Part shown: in pieces, positions 45,674 to 55,410 of the stretch
Layout: each line of letters begins with the position of its first letter
Position numbering within the stretch: position 1 is the first letter of the stretch
DNA from: Sunxiuqinia sp963678245
GTDB lineage: Bacteria > Bacteroidota > Bacteroidia > Bacteroidales > Prolixibacteraceae
NCBI GenBank assembly: GCA_965140765.1
Contig: OZ223309.1
Span: 62,001-126,000, forward strand
Direction: 5' to 3'
Length of the DNA stretch: 64,000 bases
The notes under the pieces: model-generated
Told to the model about the DNA's origin: nothing
Database searches by the model: none
The model's input: only the letters and a program-made list of their open reading frames with translations
Program-made: the position numbers and the translations under genes

Positions 45674-46171
45674 ATGGAAAATGTGATCTTTGTATCCACT
45701 GGAGAAGTAAAAGTGTGTGACATCAATAACCATTTAAAGTCAACGGCAATTGGCTCATGCGTTGTGGTAACTGCATGGGATTCATTTCAGAAAATAGGAG
45801 GAATGGCTCATGTTATGCTGCCGGGAGCTGCACCCAAAGGAAAAAAGGAATATGCAACAAAGTATGCTTCTAACGCAATTGATAAGCTGCTTGGTCAGCT
45901 ATCGCAACTTGGGACGAAAAAGGAAAACCTGAAAGTGTACTTAATTGGTGGAGCCAATGTTTTGAAAAGAGAGAATGATACGATTGGTGAGGATAATCTC
46001 AGGTCGATACAGAAGTGTCTTGGTCTTAAGGGACTTTTGATTAATGCAATGGCAGTGGGCGATACCTCAAGAAGATCCGCTTTCCTGAATGTTTCCAGTG
46101 GTTTTGTTTATTATACTGAAGGAGATTCGGATGAAAGATTACTTTCAAGTACTACTGAACTCTCAATATAA
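45674..46171 (+). CDS. cheD: Chemoreceptor glutamine deamidase CheD
   Basis: A 165-residue protein with the CheD catalytic triad in place: Cys29 in TAIGSCVVV, His46 in GGMAHVMLP and Thr in GDTSRRSA near residue 136. CheD deamidates Gln residues of methyl-accepting chemotaxis proteins, and in some bacteria partners CheC. No MCP, CheA, CheW or CheC gene lies in the window; instead it leads a run of PAS-kinase and response-regulator genes in the same direction, the first starting 2-38 bp later. It may act on a target other than a classic receptor. Confidence 0.9.
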   Translation: MENVIFVSTGEVKVCDINNHLKSTAIGSCVVVTAWDSFQKIGGMAHVMLPGAAPKGKKEYATKYASNAIDKLLGQLSQLGTKKENLKVYLIGGANVLKRENDTIGEDNLRSIQKCLGLKGLLINAMAVGDTSRRSAFLNVSSGFVYYTEGDSDERLLSSTTELSI

Positions 46172-46209
46172 GGTTGTATCTTCTTGATCGAAACAAAACA
46201 CCCGCTAAA

Positions 46210-47550
46210 ATGAAAGAAAGGCAGCAGAAAATTACAGCACTTGAGAATGAACTGGGAAAGCAGCGAAACATTGAGCAAGAGCTTCGAGCGGCCAATCAAC
46301 AGTTAGATGCCGCTAATCAACAGTTACAAGCCTCCGAGCAGCAGCTAAAAGCACTAACGGAGCAATTAACTGCAAATGAACGTGAGTTAATTGAGAAAGA
46401 AGAGATTGCCCGATCAGCCCGGGATTATGCTGAGAATATTATTGCAACGGTACGTGACCCTTTGATTGTTTTGGATGGGAGTCTTCGAGTTGTGTCTGCA
46501 AGTCGCTCTTTTTACACCACATTTAAAACTATTCCCGAAAAGACGGAAGGCAAACTATTTTATGAGCTTGATAACGGGCATTGGGATGCTCCTGCTCTTA
46601 AAATGCTCTTGAACGAAGTGCTTCCTGAAAAATCAACGATGGACGATTATGAGGTTGAACATGACTTTAAAAGAATTGGGAAAAAAATCATGCTGATTAA
46701 TGCCAGAGAATTATTGCAGGAACGGGGAAAAAACAGATTGATCTTGTTATCGATCCAAGATATCACCAAAAGAAGGGCGGCAGAGCGGGACTTACTGATA
46801 TTGAATTCAGAATTAGAAGCAAAAACGAATGAATTGCAACAAATTCTTTATATTACAACACACGATTTACGCTCTCCTCTTGTGAATATACAGGGCTTTA
46901 ACAGAGAGCTGGAAGCATCGTTAAATGAGCTTACAAAACTACTTAAAAATGTAGAGTTACCCGATTCTTTAAAGCTTAGCTATAACCAAGTTGTGAATGA
47001 GGAAATACCGGAGGCGATGCACTTTATTAGATCAAGTGCCGATAAGATGGATGGCTTACTCAGAGGACTTCTATCCCTGTCGCGCTTAGGGCGGCAAAAG
47101 ATCATTTTTAGTAACTTAGATATGAATAAGTTGATGCACGATGTTATTGAAAATTACGAATATAAAATCAATGAAAGTCAGGTTGAAATTGATGTTTCTG
47201 ATTTGCCCCATTGCCAGGGAGATGAACTTCAAATTAATCAGTTATTCTCCAATCTGATTGACAATGCCATGAAATTTTTTGATCCGAAAAGACCAGGTAA
47301 AATCAAGATTTCAGGAGAACAAGAAAATGAATTCTCAAAATACACAGTCGAAGACAATGGAATTGGGATTCATTCCGAGCATCAACAAAAGGTTTTCGAA
47401 TTGTTTCATAAGCTCAACCCCGAAAAATCAGGCATTGGCTTGGGAATGAATATTGTGAAACAAGTTGTTGAAAAACATAGTGGCAAGATTATACTTGAAT
47501 CAACAATCGGTATTGGAACAAAATTTATTATCTTACTTCCGAAACTTTAA
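46210..47550 (+). CDS. PAS-domain histidine kinase with N-terminal coiled coil
   Basis: A 446-residue soluble kinase when started at the ATG at 46210; a TTG at 46174 would add 12 residues. Residues 1-65 are a Gln/Glu-rich coiled coil with a repeated AANQQLDAANQQL pattern, then a PAS domain (YAENIIATVRDPLIVLDGSLRVV), HisKA with LYITTHDLRSPLVNIQGF (His phosphosite) and the ATPase domain ending GIGLGMNIVKQVVEKHSGKI. There are no membrane helices, so it senses a cytoplasmic cue or partner. It resembles the phytochrome-like kinases that pair with Rcp1-type regulators; such a regulator is the next gene. Confidence 0.88.
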   Translation: MKERQQKITALENELGKQRNIEQELRAANQQLDAANQQLQASEQQLKALTEQLTANERELIEKEEIARSARDYAENIIATVRDPLIVLDGSLRVVSASRSFYTTFKTIPEKTEGKLFYELDNGHWDAPALKMLLNEVLPEKSTMDDYEVEHDFKRIGKKIMLINARELLQERGKNRLILLSIQDITKRRAAERDLLILNSELEAKTNELQQILYITTHDLRSPLVNIQGFNRELEASLNELTKLLKNVELPDSLKLSYNQVVNEEIPEAMHFIRSSADKMDGLLRGLLSLSRLGRQKIIFSNLDMNKLMHDVIENYEYKINESQVEIDVSDLPHCQGDELQINQLFSNLIDNAMKFFDPKRPGKIKISGEQENEFSKYTVEDNGIGIHSEHQQKVFELFHKLNPEKSGIGLGMNIVKQVVEKHSGKIILESTIGIGTKFIILLPKL

Positions 47551-47591
47551 ATAAACCAAATGCTTTAAGCAAAACTCGCCTTAACAAAACG

Positions 47592-48032
47592 ATGAAAAAG
47601 GAACTAACAATTATTCTTGCCGAGGACGATATAGGCCATGCTACGCTAATTCGAAGAAATCTGAAGCGAGCAGGTTTAATGAATAAAATAATTCATTTTG
47701 GAGATGGAGAGGAAACACTTGACTATCTGTTTCAAACCAAGGAAAAAGAGAATGGAATTCCCTCGCTATTATTATTAGATATCAACATGCCTAAAATTGA
47801 TGGTGTGGAGGTATTGCGCCGTGTGAAAGAAGACCCGGACTTAAAAAGGATGCCGGTAATTATGATTACAACTACCGATGATCCGAGAGAAATCACAAAA
47901 TGTCATGAGCTCGGATGCAGCAATTATATTAGTAAGCCAATTGATTATGACAAATTTGTTGATGCCATCCGAAAGCTGGGTTTGTTTTTGCTCATTGTTG
48001 AGATTCCCGATGTTAATAAGCCCATGGATTAA
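47592..48032 (+). CDS. Single-domain CheY-like response regulator (Rcp1 type)
   Basis: A 146-residue receiver-only protein. The acidic pocket is AEDDIGH near residues 11-17, the phosphoacceptor Asp is in LLLLDINMPKIDG near 60, and the switch Thr and Lys are in MITTTDD and YISKPID. There is no output domain, so it works as a phosphorelay link or by protein contact. It lies 41 bp after the PAS kinase and 73 bp before the hybrid kinase, its likely partners. Confidence 0.92.
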   Translation: MKKELTIILAEDDIGHATLIRRNLKRAGLMNKIIHFGDGEETLDYLFQTKEKENGIPSLLLLDINMPKIDGVEVLRRVKEDPDLKRMPVIMITTTDDPREITKCHELGCSNYISKPIDYDKFVDAIRKLGLFLLIVEIPDVNKPMD

Positions 48033-48105
48033 ATTGAATTCGGTTATTATCGTTTCTTCTATGTAGTGTGAAAAAGGAGTATCAAAATATATAATTTAAG
48101 CGAGC

Positions 48106-50841
48106 ATGACTAAAGCGGTGAACGATGGGGGAGTTATAAATAGTAATGGCTGGAGATTATTCAAAATCATTGTTATTGATGACGATGACGGATTGAATCA
48201 TTTAATACAAAAAAGACTCAAACGGGAAGGATTTCTAACTGGTTCTGCTAGTAGTGGAGCGGAAGCTGTTGATAAAATAACCGGAGCCGAAAACGAATTG
48301 TTGCTTATCGATTATAAGTTGCCAGACATGAATGGCTTGCAGCTTATTGAGTGTTTAAAGCAAAAGTTGCCGCAAGTCCCAGATTTTATTGCTATGACCG
48401 GTTACGGCGATGAGCGGGTTGCTGTTGATATGATGAGAATAGGAGCTCGTGAGTACCTAATAAAAGAAGCAGATTTTATTACCATTCTACCCGAAAAAAT
48501 CAAACGTATTTGCATTGACATCGAAACGGACAGGAAGCTCTCTGAAACGGAAAAAGAATTAACCCAAAGCCTGGATTATTTAAATGAAATTGGAAAAATT
48601 GCACGGGTTGGCGGATGGGAACTAGACATAGCCGCGAACACAGTTCTTTGGACTGAAGTTACGAAAGAAATCCATGAGGTTCCGAGCGACTATATGCCGA
48701 CTTTGGAAGAAGCGCTTGACTTCTTCCCGAAAGGCTCTCGCTGTGTCCTTGAAAAGGGGATTCGTAATGCTATTGATGAAGGAGTTGGTTATAACCAGGA
48801 ACTTCCATTGATCACCGCCAACGGAAGACAGATCTGGATTCACACGATTTGTAAACCGATAATAGAAGCTGGAAGATGTGTTCGTTTACGAGGAACTTTT
48901 CAAGATATTACATCACGGAAAGTTGCGGAGGAGAACCTCAAAAAAAGTGAAGCCAGACTGAAACGAACAGAAAAAATTGCAAAAGTAGGTAGTTGGGAGT
49001 GGGTTGTCGCAACAGATACAGTGACGTGGTCTGAGGAATTGTTCCGTATTTTTCAACTCGACCCCAAACATGGTGCACCATCTTTTGCCGAACATGCTAA
49101 AATGTATTCATCAGAAAGCCTGAACTTGCTTAGCAAAGCAGTAGAAAGGGCTGTCAATGAAGGGGTATCTTACGAAGAAGATCTTGTTCTAGTTCTGTGC
49201 AATGGTAAACGTGTTAATTGTGCCGTTAAAGGTTTTGCACGAAAAGATAGAAATGGGAAAGTTGTTGGATTATATGGGTCGTTTCAGGATATAACAGACT
49301 ATAAAAATTTTGAAGCCCAACTAAATGATCAGAAGTTGCTTTTTGAAACTATGTTTAATGCCATTGAAGATGGAATCATTGTCTCCGATACATCACGAAA
49401 AATAATACTTGCAAATCATGGAATGAAAATAACCTTTGGTTATACCTCGGAAGAAATAATTGGCAAAACTACCAAAATACTTTATGCCAATGAACAAAAA
49501 TATAAGGAAGCTGGGTTAATGGTTTTTGACAAAGATGGGAAAAATAGCGATCAGTTTTTTGTTACTGACTTTAGAGACAAAAATAATCATGTCTTTCCGG
49601 GAGAGATCTTTGGAAAGAAACTATTTAATACAGAAGGGAAATGGATCGGGAACCTTGGAATGATGCGTAATGTGACTGAAAGATTGGAGGATATAGAAGA
49701 ACTAAGAAGAGCTAAAGAGAAAGCCGAAGAATCGGATCGGTTAAAATCAGCATTTTTGGCAAACATGAGTCACGAAATCCGAACACCGATGAATGGTATT
49801 TTGGGTTTCACAAGTTTACTTCAGCATCAGGAGTTGTCGGGTGAAGACCAAAAGCAATTCCTGGAGATTATCATGCAAAGTGGAAATAGACTACTTGAGA
49901 CTGTTAATGATTTGATGGATATTTCGAAAATTGAAACCGGGCTGATGGAAGTGTCGCTTGAGGAAATGAATGTGAAAAAGGAAATCAATCAATTATGTGA
50001 TTTCTTTACCGAAGAAGCAAGCCGAAAGGGATTAAACCTTCGGTTTAATAGTCTGTTGAGTAGCGATGAGGAAATTATCGAAACGGACGTCAAAAAGTTT
50101 ATTTCAATAATTACCAACCTCGTAAAGAATGCAATTAAATATACAGAAGAGGGATTCATTGAAATTAAAATTGAAAAAAAGGAGGGAAAGCTATTGTGCC
50201 AGGTGACAGATACAGGTATTGGTATTCCAATTGAAAAACAACAAGCTGTTTTTGAGCGTTTTATTCAAGGTGATATTGCAACCAAAAGAGCGTATGAGGG
50301 ATCTGGATTAGGCTTGTCTATCGCAAAGGCATATGTACAAATGTTGAATGGAGAAATTGGAGTAAAGTCGGAGGAAGAGAAAGGCTCAACCTTTTATTTT
50401 TTCATTCCGCTAAAAAACACAAAAACTAACGATGTTCAAATAAAAGACAATGCCGTGGTAGGAATGTCAGGAGCGGATAACAAAAACTTGAAAATTCTCA
50501 TTGCTGAAGATGATAGTGCGAGCAGTCAATATCTGAGCATCTTATTAAAAAATTTGTCAACGGAAATTATCTATGCCACTAATGGTGTTCAAGCAATTGA
50601 ACTCGTTAAGAATAATACTGATATCGATCTGATTATGATGGATATTCAGATGCCTGAAAAAAACGGATATGAAGCCACAAAGGAAATCAGAGAATTCAAT
50701 AAAGACGTAGTCATTGTTGCGCAAACAGCATTTGCCATGGAGGGAGATCGAGAAAAGTCTCTTGCCGCAGGATGCAATGATTATATCTCCAAGCCCATTA
50801 AAAAAGATTTACTGGTTGATTTAATTCATCGACTTTTCTGA
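48106..50841 (+). CDS. Hybrid sensor kinase: REC-PAS-PAS-PAS-HisKA-ATPase-REC
   Basis: A 911-residue soluble hybrid. An N-terminal receiver (VIDDDDG, LLIDYKLPDMNG, MTGYGD) is followed by three PAS/PAC units at about residues 160-530 (two begin with matching KIARVGGWE and KIAKVGSWE), then HisKA with FLANMSHEIRTPMNG near 560, an ATPase domain (TDTGIGIPIEKQQAVFERF, GSGLGLSIAKAY), and a C-terminal receiver (IAEDDSAS, LIMMDIQMPEKNG, YISKPI). It lacks membrane helices. The receiver at the front can accept phosphate from the upstream kinase, so a multi-step relay within this cluster is likely. Confidence 0.92.
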   Translation: MTKAVNDGGVINSNGWRLFKIIVIDDDDGLNHLIQKRLKREGFLTGSASSGAEAVDKITGAENELLLIDYKLPDMNGLQLIECLKQKLPQVPDFIAMTGYGDERVAVDMMRIGAREYLIKEADFITILPEKIKRICIDIETDRKLSETEKELTQSLDYLNEIGKIARVGGWELDIAANTVLWTEVTKEIHEVPSDYMPTLEEALDFFPKGSRCVLEKGIRNAIDEGVGYNQELPLITANGRQIWIHTICKPIIEAGRCVRLRGTFQDITSRKVAEENLKKSEARLKRTEKIAKVGSWEWVVATDTVTWSEELFRIFQLDPKHGAPSFAEHAKMYSSESLNLLSKAVERAVNEGVSYEEDLVLVLCNGKRVNCAVKGFARKDRNGKVVGLYGSFQDITDYKNFEAQLNDQKLLFETMFNAIEDGIIVSDTSRKIILANHGMKITFGYTSEEIIGKTTKILYANEQKYKEAGLMVFDKDGKNSDQFFVTDFRDKNNHVFPGEIFGKKLFNTEGKWIGNLGMMRNVTERLEDIEELRRAKEKAEESDRLKSAFLANMSHEIRTPMNGILGFTSLLQHQELSGEDQKQFLEIIMQSGNRLLETVNDLMDISKIETGLMEVSLEEMNVKKEINQLCDFFTEEASRKGLNLRFNSLLSSDEEIIETDVKKFISIITNLVKNAIKYTEEGFIEIKIEKKEGKLLCQVTDTGIGIPIEKQQAVFERFIQGDIATKRAYEGSGLGLSIAKAYVQMLNGEIGVKSEEEKGSTFYFFIPLKNTKTNDVQIKDNAVVGMSGADNKNLKILIAEDDSASSQYLSILLKNLSTEIIYATNGVQAIELVKNNTDIDLIMMDIQMPEKNGYEATKEIREFNKDVVIVAQTAFAMEGDREKSLAAGCNDYISKPIKKDLLVDLIHRLF

Positions 50842-50991
50842 AATTTGGGCTCAAAAAATTGCCAACTTTGAGGATGCCATGTTTTCAAAGTTGTGATTTT
50901 TTGATTAACTAGAAACAACTCCGCTTAAATGTTTTACAATTCACAACTTTTCGTTAAATTTAGTTGTGTAAACTGAAAACATTTTACCTCC

Positions 50992-52530
50992 ATGATGATT
51001 AAAACCTTTGCATCAGCTGTTCATGGCATCGATGCGACAACCATTACCATTGAAACGGACGTATCACAGGGAATTAAATTTTTTCTTGTCGGACTGCCTG
51101 ACAGTGCAGTAAAAGAAAGCCAGCAACGGATTGAGTCAGCTCTGCGTCTGAATGATTTTAAATGGCCACGTAAGAAGATTGTCATCAATATGGCTCCGGC
51201 AGATATTCGCAAAGAAGGCTCTGCCTACGATTTGCCATTGGCTATTGCCGTATTGGCAGCCTCGGAGCAGGTTGCCCCAGAGAAACTTGAGCACTTTTTA
51301 ATGATGGGCGAACTTTCCTTGGATGGCACTCTACAGCCAATAAAAGGGGCATTGCCCATTGCCATCAAAGCTCGGGAAGAAGGTTTTGATGGATTTATTC
51401 TGCCTCGCGAAAATGCCAAAGAAGCGGCTGTTGTTGATCAACTTAAGGTTTATGGGGTTGATAACTTGAATCAAGTAGTCGATTTCTTTAATGATCGGGA
51501 CGAGCTGGAACAGATCATTGTGAATACAAGAGAAGAATTTTATAAAAAACTGAACGCGACGGATCTGGATTTTTCTGATGTAAAAGGTCAGGAGAATGTC
51601 AAACGGGCATTGGAAATCTCGGCCGCCGGAGGTCATAATGTCATTATGATTGGGCCACCCGGAGCCGGCAAAACCATGCTTGCTAAACGAATACCAACTA
51701 TTTTGCCCCCGTTTACTTTGTACGAAGCCTTGGAAACCACTAAAATTCATTCGGTGGTTGGAAGGATTGATAAAGACGCTTCCCTGATGACCGAGCGCCC
51801 GTTTCGCAGCCCCCACCATACGATTAGTGATGTGGCACTCGTTGGAGGAGGCACCTATCCGCAGCCAGGAGAAATTTCACTAGCTCACAACGGCGTATTG
51901 TTTTTGGATGAGCTCCCCGAATTTAAACGCACGGTTTTGGAAGTGATGCGCCAGCCTTTAGAGGATCGGAAGATCACAATTTCAAGAGCTAAATTTTCAG
52001 TGGATTATCCGGCTAGTTTGATGTTGGTTGCTTCCATGAATCCCTGTCCTTGTGGCTATTATAATCATCCCACCAAAGTGTGTGTTTGTGCGCCGGGGAT
52101 GGTTCCTAAATACTTGAATAAGATATCTGGTCCATTACTTGACCGCATCGATATTCATTTAGAGGTTGTTCCGGTTCCGTTTAAAAAACTCTCGGAGTTG
52201 AAAGAAACGGAAGGGAGTTTAACCATTCGCGAACGTGTAATTAAGGCTCGTGAAATTCAATCTGCCCGTTATCGTGAGGTTGAAGGGGTTTTTTGCAATG
52301 CGCAAATGTCATCACGCCAAATTCGAGACTATGTTGAATTGGACGACGCCAGCAATAATCTGCTTAAAAATGCCATGGAAAAACTTGGACTTTCAGCCAG
52401 AGCTTACGACCGAATTCTACGGGTTGCGCGTACGATTGCCGATCTGGAAGTGTCTACAAAAGTTGAAGCAGTGCATATTTCCGAGGCGATTCAATACCGC
52501 AGTTTAGATCGGGAAAACTGGGGAGCATAA
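50992..52530 (+). CDS. YifB/ComM-family Mg-chelatase-like AAA ATPase
   Basis: A 512-residue hexameric ATPase. The N-terminal Lon-like (ChlI) domain has PADIRKEGSAYDLPLAIAVL; Walker A is GPPGAGKTMLAKR near residue 222, Walker B is VLFLDELPEF, and the C-terminal Mg_chelatase_C domain has ARAYDRILRVARTIADL. ComM, the studied relative, is a branch-migration helicase in natural transformation. A four-Cys cluster CPCGYY..CVC near 350 is typical. The upstream gene is unrelated. Confidence 0.93.
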   Translation: MMIKTFASAVHGIDATTITIETDVSQGIKFFLVGLPDSAVKESQQRIESALRLNDFKWPRKKIVINMAPADIRKEGSAYDLPLAIAVLAASEQVAPEKLEHFLMMGELSLDGTLQPIKGALPIAIKAREEGFDGFILPRENAKEAAVVDQLKVYGVDNLNQVVDFFNDRDELEQIIVNTREEFYKKLNATDLDFSDVKGQENVKRALEISAAGGHNVIMIGPPGAGKTMLAKRIPTILPPFTLYEALETTKIHSVVGRIDKDASLMTERPFRSPHHTISDVALVGGGTYPQPGEISLAHNGVLFLDELPEFKRTVLEVMRQPLEDRKITISRAKFSVDYPASLMLVASMNPCPCGYYNHPTKVCVCAPGMVPKYLNKISGPLLDRIDIHLEVVPVPFKKLSELKETEGSLTIRERVIKAREIQSARYREVEGVFCNAQMSSRQIRDYVELDDASNNLLKNAMEKLGLSARAYDRILRVARTIADLEVSTKVEAVHISEAIQYRSLDRENWGA

Positions 52531-52539
52531 ATCCTTAAA

Positions 52540-53205
52540 CTAATAAATCGAATACCCCGACATCAGCGTCGAAAGCTGTTTGGGCTTGTAATAAATTTTC
52601 CGCTTATACTTTTTGTACTTCTCTGAAACTCTGGGTTCTCTCAGCACATATTCCGAAAATTCCCGAACTTGGTGTCCGAGTCCGTGGGCAATCGTAATTT
52701 CGTCGACTTTGTGTTCCAATTTTTTACGAAATGGATGGAACAAATAACCCAAGCCTGTCAACACAATACCCATTCCTGTTTTTTCTTTATAATCAACGAT
52801 ATGTCCCAATTCATGCCCAATAATACCAATCTGAGCATTAAAAGGAACATCACTCAACAACAAACCTTTTTCGCCTTTCACACTCGTGTCAATATAAATT
52901 CGGTATTTGCGTTTTCCTTTCTTCTTGAAAATAGATCCAAGAGTTGGTCTGGATGCCATCGTCGTTTTCAGGTCTTTTCGCACAAACTCAATTTCTGACC
53001 CTTTCAACTCCGGGTAATAGCTCATCGCAATCTGAGCTTGATGCTGATAACTAGCGTCCAGTTGTTTATGGACAGTTATGTCCATCTGTAATTCAGCTCG
53101 GTGAATACTGGCCGAGTCACTATAAAATTGTTGAACGGGGTCGGGGAGGATTGCCTCAGAATTAAAAACGATTAAACTCAATACCACACAAATCACATAC
53201 TTCAT
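52540..53205 (-). CDS. Exported zinc-metallopeptidase-like protein
   Basis: A 221-residue protein with a signal peptide (MKYVICVVLSLIVFNSEA) and an HExxH zinc motif in GIIGHELGHIVDYKEK near residue 135, followed by a hydrophobic stretch (VLTGLGYLF). The third zinc ligand may be His or Glu in DEITIAHGLGHQV. It recalls small M48-like or gluzincin folds but I do not recognise a named family. The peptidase role is inferred from the motif only. It converges on yifB. Confidence 0.7.
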   Translation of the reverse strand: MKYVICVVLSLIVFNSEAILPDPVQQFYSDSASIHRAELQMDITVHKQLDASYQHQAQIAMSYYPELKGSEIEFVRKDLKTTMASRPTLGSIFKKKGKRKYRIYIDTSVKGEKGLLLSDVPFNAQIGIIGHELGHIVDYKEKTGMGIVLTGLGYLFHPFRKKLEHKVDEITIAHGLGHQVREFSEYVLREPRVSEKYKKYKRKIYYKPKQLSTLMSGYSIY

Positions 53206-53567
53206 AGAGTTCGAAACTAATAAAATAGATAAATTCTACAAAATGTTGAATAACAGTAGCCGGGTCTGATAACTTTTAAATAATATCTTGGGTGAGCCTA
53301 ATAGTCTTGTGTTGTGACTGTTTCAAAGAATGTCGATTTTTGTATTTCTAAGTCAAAGAGATTAGTCTACCAGTAACGTCAAATACAGGTAAAAGGTATT
53401 ATTATTGATTGTTGGGTAGTTGGTTTCAATTAAAGTTAAGTCAAATTTGCATTTTTCCATTTTGTAGCAATTTTACTTTCCTATTTTTGTGCAAAATGTG
53501 CGATTTTCAAAAACTTTTTTCAAAAACTTAGGTTAATTATTATTGATTCTTGATAAATAGAGAAACT
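53206..53567. other. Divergent intergenic region with candidate ppa promoter
   Basis: An AT-rich gap between divergent genes. TATTTTTG at 53482-53489 fits the -7 consensus and TTG at 53462-53464 lies 17 bp upstream, pointing to the pyrophosphatase gene with a leader of about 70 bases. Nothing else recognisable. Confidence 0.5.
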
Positions 53568-54233
53568 ATGGTAGATAAATTGTCTGATCCCATCGGGCGG
53601 CTGATGGGACTTCGTTATAAATCACACCCTTGGCACGGAATTTATATTGGTAAAAATGCTCCTGAAAAAGTAACTGCTTTTATTGAAGTTGTTCCTACGG
53701 ACACGGTAAAGTATGAAATTGATAAAGATAGCGGATACTTGCGAATTGATCGTCCGCAAAAATATTCAAATGTTGTGCCGGCATTGTATGGGTTTATACC
53801 ACAAACGTTTTGTGGTGATGAAGTGGGTAAACATTGCATGGAAAAAACAAAGCGGGAAAACATAAAAGGAGATGGCGACCCTATCGATATTTGTGTGCTG
53901 ACCGAGAAAGATATTACACACGGTGATATTTTGGTTCATGCCCGACCCATTGGCGGTTTTCGAATGATAGATGGGAACGAGGCTGACGACAAAATCATTG
54001 CTGTTTTGGACAACGATGTTGTTTACGAAGGATATAAAAATGTTTCAGACCTACCTCCCATTGTTATAGAACGTTTGAAACACTACTTCCTGACGTACAA
54101 AGATATGCCGGGGAAAGACAATGACACTGAAATTACACATACGTACGAGGTTGAGGAAGCGTATGAGGTGATTCAGCGATCGATAACTGACTATCAGAAA
54201 CGATTTGACAACTTAGGTAAGTTGCTCTATTAA
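53568..54233 (+). CDS. ppa: Inorganic pyrophosphatase (family I)
   Basis: A 221-residue soluble pyrophosphatase, hydrolysing PPi to drive biosynthesis. The active-site block GDGDPIDICVLTEK near residue 105 carries the metal-binding Asp residues; YGFIPQTFCGDE and DDKIIAVLDND are also family blocks. I use the ATG at 53568 since the longer frame starts with TTG. It is longer than the 175-residue E. coli enzyme, as is common in Bacteroidota. A clear terminator follows. Confidence 0.93.
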   Translation: MVDKLSDPIGRLMGLRYKSHPWHGIYIGKNAPEKVTAFIEVVPTDTVKYEIDKDSGYLRIDRPQKYSNVVPALYGFIPQTFCGDEVGKHCMEKTKRENIKGDGDPIDICVLTEKDITHGDILVHARPIGGFRMIDGNEADDKIIAVLDNDVVYEGYKNVSDLPPIVIERLKHYFLTYKDMPGKDNDTEITHTYEVEEAYEVIQRSITDYQKRFDNLGKLLY

Positions 54234-54238
54234 AATGG

Positions 54239-54267
54239 AAATCCGGTTTTTTACCGGATTTTTTTAT
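54239..54267 (+). terminator. Terminator of ppa
   Basis: Stem AAATCCGGT/ACCGGATTT with a short T loop and a T7 tail begins 5 bp after the stop codon. Confidence 0.9.
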
Positions 54268-54477
54268 TGTTCGTTCTTGTGTGTTGGGAAGCTAAATTTG
54301 TATGATTACTCTATCCACTCACGTATACGAGTGAGTTTTGTATTTGTGTTGTGGAATTTCAAAGTGACTTAGTGTGATTCTTTTTGGAAGAGATCAGCTG
54401 CCAACTATCTCCAGAAAAATAAAACGAAAATAGCTGTCGTAGCAAAATAAAAAGGAGAAAGAAGAGATCGGCTAAAA

Positions 54478-54511
54478 AGAAAAAATCCCGCCATTAAGCG
54501 GGATTATTTTT
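54478..54511 (-). terminator. Terminator of the sucCD operon
   Basis: On the minus strand AATCCCGC/GCGGGATT closes a 6-base loop and is followed by T6. It lies just downstream of the sucD stop. Confidence 0.9.
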
Positions 54512-54517
54512 TATCAA

Positions 54518-55399
54518 TTATGAAGTAACTTTCGATAGCTTTTCTTTTAACAATCTAGGAATTTCTGATGGTTCTTTTGCGACCGGTACGTTAGCTTTGG
54601 CAAAGGCTTTAACCTTTTCTTCGGCAGTACCTGCACCACTAGAGATGATTGCTCCGGCGTGTCCCATTCTTTTTCCTGGAGGTGCCGTTTGCCCGGCAAT
54701 AAACGAAACGACTGGCTTGGTCATATGTTTGGCAATGTATTCAGCTGCCTGCTCTTCTGCATCTCCACCAATTTCACCAATTAAAACAACGGCCTCTGTT
54801 TTCGGGTCATTTTCGTACATTTCCAATATTTCCTGATAGTATAGTCCGGCGACCGGATCACCACCAATTCCCACAACAGTGCTTTGTCCCATGTTGTTCG
54901 TAGATAGCATGTTAACTACTTCGTAGGTGAGTGTTCCACTACGCGACATTAATCCGATATTTCCTTTTTTAAAGATCATGCCTGGCAAAATACCAACCAG
55001 TGCTTCATCTGGAGTAATTAATCCCGGGCAGTTGGGACCAATTAACTTGGTGCCATTTTGTTTGATTATTGAATTTACCCGGATCATATCCTGAATAGGA
55101 ACGCCTTCCGAAATTGCAATGACCAAATCAATTCCTGCATAGGAAGCTTCAAGAATTGCATCCGCCGCAAAAGCAGCTGGCACAAAAATAATAGATGTGT
55201 TAGCTCCTGTCTTTTTTACGGCTTCTGATACCGTATCGAAAACGGGAATACCATTCACTTCTTGCCCTTCTTTTCCTGGAGAGGTTCCGGCAACAATGTT
55301 CGTACCATATTCTTTCATGCGTCCGGCATGAAATTGTCCATCTCGGCCAGTGATTCCCTGCACCAGCAGTTTTGTATCTTTATTTACTAAAATGCTCAT
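54518..55399 (-). CDS. sucD: Succinyl-CoA synthetase alpha subunit
   Basis: A 293-residue subunit binding CoA and carrying the phosphohistidine of the TCA-cycle enzyme. The N-terminal NKDTKLLVQGITGRDGQFH is the CoA-binding start, IGPNCPGLITPDE is mid-protein, and the active His is in RMGHAGAIISSGAGTAEEK near residue 255. It lies 11 bp after sucC and is cotranscribed with it. Confidence 0.97.
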   Translation of the reverse strand: MSILVNKDTKLLVQGITGRDGQFHAGRMKEYGTNIVAGTSPGKEGQEVNGIPVFDTVSEAVKKTGANTSIIFVPAAFAADAILEASYAGIDLVIAISEGVPIQDMIRVNSIIKQNGTKLIGPNCPGLITPDEALVGILPGMIFKKGNIGLMSRSGTLTYEVVNMLSTNNMGQSTVVGIGGDPVAGLYYQEILEMYENDPKTEAVVLIGEIGGDAEEQAAEYIAKHMTKPVVSFIAGQTAPPGKRMGHAGAIISSGAGTAEEKVKAFAKANVPVAKEPSEIPRLLKEKLSKVTS

Positions 55400-55410
55400 T
55401 TGTTTGGTTT

